NCBI GenBank assembly: GCA_029240815.1
Contig: JARDZO010000193.1
Location: 1-10,819, forward strand
DNA from: Brevibacillus sp.
GTDB lineage: Bacteria; Bacillota; Bacilli; Brevibacillales; Brevibacillaceae
Length of the DNA: 10,819 nt
Direction: 5' to 3'
Part shown: one piece after another, positions 1 to 6,031 of the stretch
How the letters are laid out: each line of letters begins with the position of its first letter
Position numbering within the stretch: the first letter of the stretch is position 1
Position numbers and translations under genes: made by a program
Notes under the pieces: generated by a model
Told to the model about the DNA's origin: nothing
The model's database searches: none
The model's input: only the letters and a program-made list of their open reading frames with translations

Positions 1-918
1 CGCAAGCCTGCCACCCTTCCATATCGTTGGCGCCATCGTATTTTCTGTCATCGCACGCAATACGTTTGCCATGAACGGGCTGACGTACGGCTTAAGGAGG
101 CGCAATTTCTCCTCCATCGAAGCTGTCCTCGTCTCTTCCAAGTGACAGCTTCTCAATAGTTCATCTACGAGGTATTGCGTTGTTTTTGATGGGGAATTCC
201 CCCAACGAGCCTCAGTGATTCGTTGAACGAGCTGGGCTGCTGCATGCATAGGGCGATTGTCCACGTAATAGGGTGTCGACTGACTGTTTTCCACACGAAA
301 GATAATCTGGCACATTCCCTTCTGGCCCGTTTCGCAGAGGTAGTGGGGAACTGCGTTTACAAGGATGGGGAAACCGCCCCCTTCACTAATTACGTGTTTG
401 TCGCGAAAGATTTCGCCATGCTCTTCCAGCAGCTTCAGAAGGCCATACTTGCTGCCGCTCTCTTCATCTGCAGTTGCTAACAACAAGATGTCTTTTGCAA
501 ATGTACGGTTCTCCCTTTTTAGCAGAATGAGCGCCATCAGCTCCATAATAGTTAGCTGCTTGGTGTCAATTGTCCCGCGCCCCCACAGCACATCATCGAC
601 AATCCCTCCGGAAAAAGGAGCAATATCCCAATCCTTCTCATCTGCTCCGACAACGTCGAGATGAGAGAGCAGGAGCAGCGAGCTGCTCGCGGGGTCTACC
701 AGCGCTTGGGTTGCTTTTTGTTGAAAGGAGACGAGCAGATTGCCTCTCCCTTCGGCTGTTTTTTGGATGTGAGCATGCAAGCCGTTTTCACGGGCAAGCT
801 CAGCCAGAAAGTGCGCAGCTGCCCACTCATTTCCTGGGGGATTCGTCGTATTGATTTGGATCAGCTTTTGCAAATAGGTAGCTGCTTCGGCTTTTACTTG
901 ATGCCAATGGATCGACAT
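1..918 (-). CDS. M20-family metallopeptidase, N-terminal part (runs off the left edge)
   Basis: An open frame of 306 codons runs from ATG at 918 to the window edge without a stop; the C-terminus lies outside. The start is supported by an AAAGGA ribosome site 8-9 nt upstream. The M20 catalytic signatures appear in order: the opening LIQINTTNPPGNE (19-31), SHLDVV with metal ligand H86, GRGTIDTK with the bridging D118, ATADEESGS with general base and ligand E152/E153, and SEGGG with E179. These indicate a cytoplasmic di-zinc (or di-cobalt) amidohydrolase or exopeptidase, in the group with ArgE/DapE, carboxypeptidases and PM20D1-like enzymes; the substrate cannot be read from the sequence. The inserted dimerisation domain begins near residue 195, and the usual Gly-His there is replaced by Ser-Gln (near 212-213). 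There is no signal peptide. It lies downstream of the mgl terminator and has its own candidate promoter, so a functional link to sugar uptake is not indicated. Confidence 0.9.
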   Translation of the reverse strand, partial: MSIHWHQVKAEAATYLQKLIQINTTNPPGNEWAAAHFLAELARENGLHAHIQKTAEGRGNLLVSFQQKATQALVDPASSSLLLLSHLDVVGADEKDWDIAPFSGGIVDDVLWGRGTIDTKQLTIMELMALILLKRENRTFAKDILLLATADEESGSKYGLLKLLEEHGEIFRDKHVISEGGGFPILVNAVPHYLCETGQKGMCQIIFRVENSQSTPYYVDNRPMHAAAQLVQRITEARWGNSPSKTTQYLVDELLRSCHLEETRTASMEEKLRLLKPYVSPFMANVLRAMTENTMAPTIWKGGRLA

Positions 919-994
919 GGGATCAGTCCTTTTTTCGCTGCTTAAGAACCAGGAAGTTTAAATATTCAAAAATATCTTAGTTTTTCACGATCTT

Positions 995-1023
995 ACCATA
1001 GCCAGAAAAAGGGCATGGGTAAA
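995..1023 (-). promoter_or_regulatory. Candidate sigma-A promoter of the M20 peptidase gene
   Basis: On the minus strand a TTTACC -35 box (1018-1023) is followed after exactly 17 nt by a TATGGT -10 box (995-1000). This would start transcription near 988 and leave a leader of about 70 nt before the ATG at 918. Both boxes match the consensus only in part, but the spacing is ideal. The position just past the mglC terminator is also right for a new transcription unit. Confidence 0.45.
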
Positions 1024-1032
1024 ATATTTTAC
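1019..1032. promoter_or_regulatory. Perfect 14-bp palindrome overlapping the -35 box, possible operator
   Basis: GTAAAATATTTTAC reads the same on both strands and covers most of the proposed -35 box of the peptidase gene. A dimeric repressor bound here would block that promoter. The sequence is very AT-rich, so a chance palindrome is possible. I cannot assign a regulator. Confidence 0.35.
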
Positions 1033-1036
1033 ACAT

Positions 1037-1091
1037 AAAAAAAAAGCGGATCATGTGAATCCCACACAAAACACCCCCGATTCGCCTTTTT
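1037..1091 (-). terminator. Rho-independent terminator of the mglBAC operon
   Basis: Read on the minus strand, the arm AAAAAGGCGAATC (1079-1091) pairs with GATCCGCTTTTT (1041-1052), with one bulge and a G-T pair, and is followed by an unbroken run of nine T (1037-1045). The loop contains a second small TGTG/CACA stem. It lies about 40 nt past the mglC stop codon, which is the expected place for the operon end. Confidence 0.75.
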
Positions 1092-1129
1092 CCTGGGCGG
1101 ACCGAGGGTAGATTTCTTTCGCATGAACA

Positions 1130-2149
1130 TTATTTCTTCGCCAAGTATTTGCGGATGTCAAACGCGACCGCTGCCACAATGATCAATCCTTTGATGATCA
1201 GCTGCCAGTACGGATTGACCCCGATAAAAGTCAGCCCGTAGTTGATGACCCCAAAGATCAGAACACCAGCCAAGACACCAGGTACGGTACCGATTCCGCC
1301 AGAAGTCGATACGCCCCCGACGACACACGCCGCGATGGCATCCAGCTCATACATGTTTCCGTAGTTGTTCGTCGCACCGCCTGTTCGTGCGGATTCCAGC
1401 ACGCCGCCCAGTCCATAGAGTCCTCCGGCAATGGCGTAGATGATCATGAGATTCCACGCTACATTGATCCCGGAGACAGTTGCGGCCTGAATGTTTCCTC
1501 CGATAGCGTACATATTTTTCCCGAGCCTCGTCTTGTTGAAAACCACCCAAACGAGGAACGCCACGGCAATGGCGATGATCACGATGTACGGGACGGAATA
1601 AGGTCCGCTGGGGCCGATAAATCCGGTACCTAGATGACTGAAATCTTGTCGAAGCCCCCCAATCGGTTGAGACTGATTCGGCTCCATATCAAAGTATATC
1701 GAGTTGACGCCGTAGACGATGACCATCGTACCCAAGGTTGCGATAAACGGGGGGACGCTGAAACGGGACACGATAATGCCGTTGATGAGTCCCACGAGCA
1801 CCCCTGCCGCTATCGCGATCAGGATTGGCACAAGCAGCGGCAGATCGGGCAAGTCCGGGAAAAACCTGCGGGGGTAATCCTGAGCCTGCAGCATGGATGC
1901 CGAGATCACGGCAGTCAAGCCAACGACACGACCTGCCGAAAGGTCCGTTCCTCCTGTGATCAAAACAAATGCGGCACCCAATGCAATGATGGCCCGCGTC
2001 GACGATTGCAACAAAATATCCCGCAAGGTCGTGATCGAGAGAAAATGGGTATCGTAAATGGCGATGCCGACGATGAGTACGACCAGGACGATATAGATGG
2101 CATTTTGTGTCACGAAGCCTTGTATTTGCTTTTGCGTAGTACTGCTCAT
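1130..2149 (-). CDS. mglC: Galactose/methyl-galactoside ABC importer, permease subunit MglC
   Basis: A 339-residue integral membrane protein, close to the 336 residues of E. coli MglC and co-linear with it. It forms the transmembrane channel of the importer, probably as a homodimer. The most telling matches to the family are the GGTDLSAGRVVGLTAV segment, PPFIATLGTMVIVYGVNS, NKTRLGKNMYAIGGN, the MYELDAIAACVVGGVS coupling region that contacts the ATPase, and the end VNPYWQLIIKGLIIVAAVAFD. The hydrophobic stretches fit the usual 8-10 membrane segments of this branched-chain/ribose-type permease group. I chose ATG at 2149 because GGGAGG lies 6 nt upstream and the length fits. The frame stays open up to 2251, but that extension only overlaps the end of mglA. 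The gap to mglA is 19 nt, so the two are probably co-translated from one mRNA. Confidence 0.95.
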   Translation of the reverse strand: MSSTTQKQIQGFVTQNAIYIVLVVLIVGIAIYDTHFLSITTLRDILLQSSTRAIIALGAAFVLITGGTDLSAGRVVGLTAVISASMLQAQDYPRRFFPDLPDLPLLVPILIAIAAGVLVGLINGIIVSRFSVPPFIATLGTMVIVYGVNSIYFDMEPNQSQPIGGLRQDFSHLGTGFIGPSGPYSVPYIVIIAIAVAFLVWVVFNKTRLGKNMYAIGGNIQAATVSGINVAWNLMIIYAIAGGLYGLGGVLESARTGGATNNYGNMYELDAIAACVVGGVSTSGGIGTVPGVLAGVLIFGVINYGLTFIGVNPYWQLIIKGLIIVAAVAFDIRKYLAKK

Positions 2150-2168
2150 GTGAATCCTCCCTCCCTGG

Positions 2169-3686
2169 TCATCCCAAGTGCTTGGTAGCCAGTCGCATGA
2201 TTTCTTCCTCGGTCGCGTCAGCACCGGCAATGACACCTGAGAGCTTTCCATCGCACATAACCATGATGCGGTCTGACATCCCTAACAATTCGGGCATTTC
2301 AGAAGAAATCATGATAATGCATTTCCCTTGCTTGGCGAGATCCGCAATGATCGAATAAATTTCGTACTTGGCTCCGACGTCAACACCGCGAGTCGGTTCG
2401 TCGAGCAATAAGATATCCGGTTCCGTCAGCAGCCATCTTGCGAGCAGGACCTTTTGCTGGTTGCCGCCTGACAAATTCTTGATCAATGTTTTCATCGATG
2501 GAGTCTTCACCCGGAGCATCTCAATGCTCTGGCTGACGTCCTCTCGACGCTTGCGGTCATTAAGCAGCAGATAGGGGGTCTGATAGCTGGCCAGATTGGC
2601 AATCACGGTATTTTCCAGCACAGGCAATACGGGTATGATCCCTGTCACCCTTCGCTCCTCCGTCAAGAGCGCCATCTTGTGCTTTTTGGCCTCCTTGGGT
2701 GACTTGATCCGCACCTCTTTGCCATGCAACAGCACTCTTCCCGATTTGATCGAACGCATCCCGAACAGCGCTTCGATCAATTCTGTCCGCTGGGCACCCA
2801 CCAATCCACCTACGCCCAAGATCTCCCCTCGATGCAGCTCGAAGGAAACGTTTTGAAAAGACTCGGCAAAAGCTGATGTCAATCCTTCGACCTTGAGTAC
2901 GACCTCCCCAGGAGTATTGCTCCTCTGCGGATATCTTTGGGTAAGATCGCGCCCTACCATTTTCGAGATGATCAGATCCGTCGTCAGTTCAGTAGCGAGC
3001 CAGGTCCCGATCAGCTTGCCGTCGCGCATGATGGTCACGTCATCGGAAATTCGTAAAATTTCCTCCATTTTGTGTGAAATGTAGATGATCGCAACTCCTC
3101 GGCTTTTCAGTTCGTGGATGATGGTGAAAAGCTGTTCCACCTCGTTCCCTGTCAGCGATGACGTAGGTTCGTCCATCACAATGACCTTGGAATGGTAAGA
3201 GACTGCCTTGGCAATTTCGAGCGACTGCACCTTGGAAACGGAGAGATTGCGCACGATTTCATGCGGATTCATGTCCATTCCCAGATCAGCAAACAGTTTT
3301 TCGGTATCTCTCACCATTTTCTTCTCATCCACAAACGGAAAAGGACCAACCCTTTTGACGGGAAATCGACCTAGCCAGATGTTCTCCATCACATTTCGAA
3401 AAGGTACTGGGTGCAGCTCCTGATGGATCATGGAAATCCCGCGCAGCAAGGCATCCTTCGAGCTGTTCAGCGCCACACTCTCGCCATTTAGCAAAATTTC
3501 GCCAGCGTCCGGCTTGTAAATGCCAAACAAGCATTTCATCAAGGTAGACTTGCCTGCTCCGTTTTCCCCCATCAAGGCGTGCACCGTTCCTGGCCGAACT
3601 CGCAGCGTGACATCGTCGAGTGCCTTCACGCCAGGAAACTCCTTGGATATCTTGTTCATCTCGAGCAAATAATCGCTTTGAACCAT
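2169..3686 (-). CDS. mglA: Galactose/methyl-galactoside ABC importer, duplicated ATP-binding subunit MglA
   Basis: A 505-residue tandem ATPase (E. coli MglA has 506) that drives sugar import on the cytoplasmic face. The first domain has Walker A GENGAGKST (40-48), the signature LSVSKVQ (148-154) and Walker B VIVMDEPTSSL (168-178). The second domain has a degenerate P-loop, GLVGAQRTEL (294-303), without the lysine, as is normal for MglA/RbsA-type proteins. It keeps the signature LSGGNQQK (405-412) and Walker B DILLLDEPTRGVD (424-436). Only the first domain is therefore expected to have an intact P-loop. The start at 3686 is chosen because GAGGAGG lies 7 nt upstream and the length matches; the frame can be read 16 codons further up without a good ribosome site. 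It follows mglB after a 145-nt gap that contains a long hairpin, and leads directly into mglC. Confidence 0.95.
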   Translation of the reverse strand: MVQSDYLLEMNKISKEFPGVKALDDVTLRVRPGTVHALMGENGAGKSTLMKCLFGIYKPDAGEILLNGESVALNSSKDALLRGISMIHQELHPVPFRNVMENIWLGRFPVKRVGPFPFVDEKKMVRDTEKLFADLGMDMNPHEIVRNLSVSKVQSLEIAKAVSYHSKVIVMDEPTSSLTGNEVEQLFTIIHELKSRGVAIIYISHKMEEILRISDDVTIMRDGKLIGTWLATELTTDLIISKMVGRDLTQRYPQRSNTPGEVVLKVEGLTSAFAESFQNVSFELHRGEILGVGGLVGAQRTELIEALFGMRSIKSGRVLLHGKEVRIKSPKEAKKHKMALLTEERRVTGIIPVLPVLENTVIANLASYQTPYLLLNDRKRREDVSQSIEMLRVKTPSMKTLIKNLSGGNQQKVLLARWLLTEPDILLLDEPTRGVDVGAKYEIYSIIADLAKQGKCIIMISSEMPELLGMSDRIMVMCDGKLSGVIAGADATEEEIMRLATKHLG

Positions 3687-3737
3687 GCCGCTGCCTCCTC
3701 GCACGTGAATGTCTATGCCCTGATGCCTCCCCAAAAG

Positions 3738-3799
3738 CAGGAAAAAGGCAAGAGAGACAGATCGATTTGTCCATCAACCGACTCTCTCGCCTTTTCCTG
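3738..3799 (-). promoter_or_regulatory. Long mglB-mglA intercistronic hairpin (mRNA stabiliser or attenuator)
   Basis: The arm at 3738-3756 pairs with the arm at 3782-3799 over about 17 base pairs, with one bulged A and one mismatch. A second small GACA/TGTC stem sits in the loop. On the minus-strand RNA only four T follow, a few bases past the stem and just ahead of GGGGAGG, so this is not a strong terminator. It lies 33 nt after the mglB stop. Structures in the same place in other binding-protein operons protect the 3' end of the binding-protein mRNA and reduce downstream expression. Confidence 0.65.
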
Positions 3800-3831
3800 A
3801 ACTCCTGTTGACTCACTGCCAGCAAGAGGCT

Positions 3832-4923
3832 TTATTTCGCGTCGTTCATATTTTCTTTCGTGATTTTTTTGTATGGCACCCAGACGTACTTGCCATCTGT
3901 AATGTCAAATCCGGTTGTTTCCTTGTTCGGCGTTTCTCCTTTGGCCAGCGCTGCCGCGATGTTCAACGTTGCCTTCCCTTGATTGTTCGCGTCGTTGAGC
4001 ACGGTACCGAGCAGCGTCCCGGACTCCAGTTCTTTGAGGGCTGGAGCTGTCGCGTCTACCCCGACGACTGGCATGTATTTGCCGTTCGTAAAGTAACCAG
4101 CAGCCTTCAATGCCTCGATTGCTCCCAAAGCCATATCGTCGTTGTTAGCCAGCACAGCTTCGATTTTTTCGCCCGAAGCAGCCAGGAATGCCGCCATCTT
4201 TTCCTGTCCTTTTACGCGATCCCACATCGCTGTATCTTCGGCCACTTTTTCCACCTTGATACCTGCGTCTTCGATGGCTTTGACGGAGAACTTGGTACGT
4301 AGCTCTGCATCCTGATGTCCGGGCTCGCCTTTGAGCATGACGTATTGCAGCACACCGTCCTTGTTTTTGTCCGCTTCCGGATGGGCTTTCCAGTAATCGA
4401 CGAGTAGCTGGCCGGAAATCGTACCCGACTCTTCCGCTTTGGCTCCCACGTAGTACACCTTATCCCACTTCGTCATATCCTCTGGCATCGGCTCACGGTT
4501 GAAGAAGACGACCGGGATACTGGCTTGCTTGGCTTTGTCGATGATGACGCCAGCTGCTGTCCGATCTACCGGGTTGATGGCGAGAGCGTTTACTTTTTTG
4601 TTGATGAACAAGTCTACCTTGTCGTTTTGCGTGGGCTGTGCGTTTTGGCTGTCGACGATGTCTACTTCCGCCTTGCCTTCCGCTGCCTTGGAAATGGCAT
4701 TGCGCACCCCCGTCATGAAGGTATCGTCAAACTTGTAAATCGCGACACCGATCTTGGGATTGCCTGCAGGTGCTTCCGGAGCTGGTGCTGGCGCTGCAGG
4801 TGCTGCCGTACTTCCGCCGCCCCCGCCTGAGGCTGCCGGCTGCGAACCGCCTGAAGATTGGGAACATCCGACTACTGAGAGAGTCACCGCTGCAACCAGC
4901 GTAGTAGCAATTAGCTTTCTCAT
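3832..4923 (-). CDS. mglB: Galactose/glucose-binding lipoprotein MglB
   Basis: A 363-residue extracellular solute-binding lipoprotein. Residues 1-20 form a signal peptide ending in the lipobox VVGC (C20). A Gly/Ala/Pro-rich tether (21-55) follows, then a periplasmic-binding-protein type 1 fold closely matching E. coli MglB. Nearly every known sugar contact of the E. coli protein is present: D67 and F69 (IYKFDDTF), N142 (FFNREP), H203, D205 and R209 (GEPGHQDAELR), W234 (TAMWD), N261 (ANNDDM), D290 (GVDA) and N310 (LNDANNQ). The calcium loop DKNKDGVLQ (185-193) and its distant ligand E255 are kept as well. D-galactose or D-glucose is therefore the probable ligand. The ATG at 4923 has an AAAGGGGGAAG ribosome site. 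As first gene of mglBAC it follows a regulated promoter (see 4959-5030). Confidence 0.96.
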   Translation of the reverse strand: MRKLIATTLVAAVTLSVVGCSQSSGGSQPAASGGGGGSTAAPAAPAPAPEAPAGNPKIGVAIYKFDDTFMTGVRNAISKAAEGKAEVDIVDSQNAQPTQNDKVDLFINKKVNALAINPVDRTAAGVIIDKAKQASIPVVFFNREPMPEDMTKWDKVYYVGAKAEESGTISGQLLVDYWKAHPEADKNKDGVLQYVMLKGEPGHQDAELRTKFSVKAIEDAGIKVEKVAEDTAMWDRVKGQEKMAAFLAASGEKIEAVLANNDDMALGAIEALKAAGYFTNGKYMPVVGVDATAPALKELESGTLLGTVLNDANNQGKATLNIAAALAKGETPNKETTGFDITDGKYVWVPYKKITKENMNDAK

Positions 4924-4958
4924 GAAAACTTCCCCCTTTATCCCCTATGTGTACATCT

Positions 4959-4987
4959 GATATATACAAAATGTAAGCGTTTTCCAA
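4959..4987 (-). promoter_or_regulatory. Candidate sigma-A promoter of mglBAC
   Basis: TTGGAA (4982-4987) and TATATC (4959-4964) are separated by 17 nt on the minus strand; TATATA shifted two bases upstream is an alternative -10. Transcription would begin near 4952, about 28 nt before the mglB ATG. The -35 box is imperfect, which suits an activator-dependent promoter. The paired repeats just upstream are in the right place for such an activator. Confidence 0.6.
4972..4985 (-). promoter_or_regulatory. Catabolite-responsive element (cre, CcpA site)
   Basis: GGAAAACGCTTACA matches 13 of 14 positions of the Bacillus cre consensus TGWAARCGYTWNCW; only the first T is replaced, by G. It overlaps the -35 box and spacer of the mgl promoter, a position where CcpA with HPr-Ser-P normally represses. 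This predicts shut-off of galactose/glucose-type import when a preferred sugar is plentiful. It is a sequence call only. Confidence 0.7.
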
Positions 4988-5001
4988 CTCTGATACCATC
5001 G

Positions 5002-5030
5002 AAAATCCTGCGCTTTTTTATCAAAATCCT
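5002..5030 (-). promoter_or_regulatory. Paired direct repeats, probable activator binding site for the neighbouring response regulator
   Basis: Two perfect copies of AGGATTTT (minus strand; 5023-5030 and 5002-5009) start exactly 21 bp apart and are each followed by GAT or CGAT. The proximal copy starts 22 bp upstream of the proposed -35 box. Direct repeats two helical turns apart are the typical target of AraC-type DNA-binding domains, and the response regulator encoded three genes upstream has one. I noticed no other copy of the pair in the window. Confidence 0.6.
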
Positions 5031-5046
5031 CATCAGTTTTTTCTGC

Positions 5047-6027
5047 TTATTTGACGAATGGGAACAGCAGCTTTTGATTTTCCGACCAAAACATGTTCTC
5101 GCGGTCGATCACTTTGGTTCCCGTGTCCACACGTCCTGGCACCTGCTTGCCTTCACTGGCATCCAGTGCGTATTTGACTCCGAGGTACCCCATTGAAAAT
5201 GGCTTCTGGATGATCGTGGCCGAGATGCCCCCTTCCTGCAAGTACTCCAGTACTTCTGGCGGGCTGTCGATTGCCACGATTTTGATGCTCCCCTGCATGC
5301 CCATTTTCTCAATCTCTTCCGCAACGCCTATTGATGTGCTCGCATCCAGCGCGATGATTCCTTTTACTCCCGGATTATGGCGGATCAATTCGCGGGTCAG
5401 CTCTCCTATCAGCTTTTTGTCCAGCTGGACGTGGTCGACGGGCACCAGCTCCACTTGCTTGTCTTGTGCAATGACATCCCGGACTCCCTTTTCACGGCTC
5501 ATGGCATTCGCCGTACTCCTGCCCGAACCGATCAAAGCAATGTGGCCTTTTTTCCCGATCAGCTGAACCATTTTTTCAGTCGCTTTTTTGCCCATGTCGT
5601 AGTTGTCCGTCCCAATGTAGCTTTTGACCTCGGGCAGTTGCCCTTCTGCATCCAGCGTAATGATCGGCACGCGCGACTGGGTCAGCCCAATCGCCTCCTG
5701 CAACACCCGGTCGTCACTCGGAGCCACGACCAAAGCGTCATAGCCGTCGAGCGCAGCCTGCCGCACCAGCTCCATCTGGCTCTGCGAGTCCTCCTCATAA
5801 TCTGGGGCGTAAAAATTGAGATTGAGGTCGTATTCCTTGGCCGCCATTTCCGCCCCCAGCTTCACCGTCCGCCAGTAGTCGCCATGCTTCATTCTGACAA
5901 TCAACGCCACTGTCTTTTTCTTGTCCGGATGAGGATCATCCATTATTTGTGAGTCACAGGAGTAAAACGCAATAACCGCCAGCAATATCAACAATGTGTA
6001 CAGCGCAAATTGTTTGATTGTCCCCAT
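5047..6027 (-). CDS. Membrane-anchored sugar-binding-protein homologue, probable sensor subunit of the adjacent kinase
   Basis: A 326-residue protein with one hydrophobic N-terminal segment (about 7-22), a poor lipobox around C24 (FYSC, with unusual F and Y before the cysteine), then a periplasmic-binding-protein type 1 domain (about 38-320). Family-like segments are VAPSDDRVL (101-109), SYIGTDNYDMG (137-146), a conserved R179 after GSGRSTANAMSREKG, ALDAS (226-230) and VAIDSPPEVLEYLQEGG (251-267). It looks more like ribose-type binding proteins than like MglB: the calcium loop and most galactose contacts are absent. It has no permease or ATPase of its own. The gene starts 4 nt after the kinase stop, with its GAGGA ribosome site at the kinase 3' end, so it is translated with the kinase. 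By analogy with clostridial XylFII it probably binds a sugar outside the membrane and signals to the kinase; it could instead serve the mgl transporter as a second binding protein. Confidence 0.85.
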   Translation of the reverse strand: MGTIKQFALYTLLILLAVIAFYSCDSQIMDDPHPDKKKTVALIVRMKHGDYWRTVKLGAEMAAKEYDLNLNFYAPDYEEDSQSQMELVRQAALDGYDALVVAPSDDRVLQEAIGLTQSRVPIITLDAEGQLPEVKSYIGTDNYDMGKKATEKMVQLIGKKGHIALIGSGRSTANAMSREKGVRDVIAQDKQVELVPVDHVQLDKKLIGELTRELIRHNPGVKGIIALDASTSIGVAEEIEKMGMQGSIKIVAIDSPPEVLEYLQEGGISATIIQKPFSMGYLGVKYALDASEGKQVPGRVDTGTKVIDRENMFWSENQKLLFPFVK

Positions 6028-6031
6028 ACGG

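Noticed and set aside
223..945. Several short plus-strand open frames at the left edge
   Set aside because: They lie opposite a continuous minus-strand M20 peptidase frame with all catalytic signatures, so they are shadows.
1634..2188. Plus-strand open frame of 184 codons opposite mglC
   Set aside because: Its translation is rich in Arg, Asp and His with no domain-like pattern. It is the antisense shadow of a strongly conserved permease gene.
2150..2251. Longer mglC start at 2251
   Set aside because: It would overlap the end of mglA by about 80 nt and add residues foreign to the family. The ATG at 2149 has an excellent ribosome site and gives the family length.
5010..5046. Terminator between the sensor-type binding protein and mglB
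   Set aside because: There are A/T runs but no stem that could form a terminator; readthrough into mgl remains possible.
5377..5952. Plus-strand open frame of 191 codons opposite the sensor-type binding protein
   Set aside because: The product shows only the mirrored composition of the real gene, with no recognisable motif.
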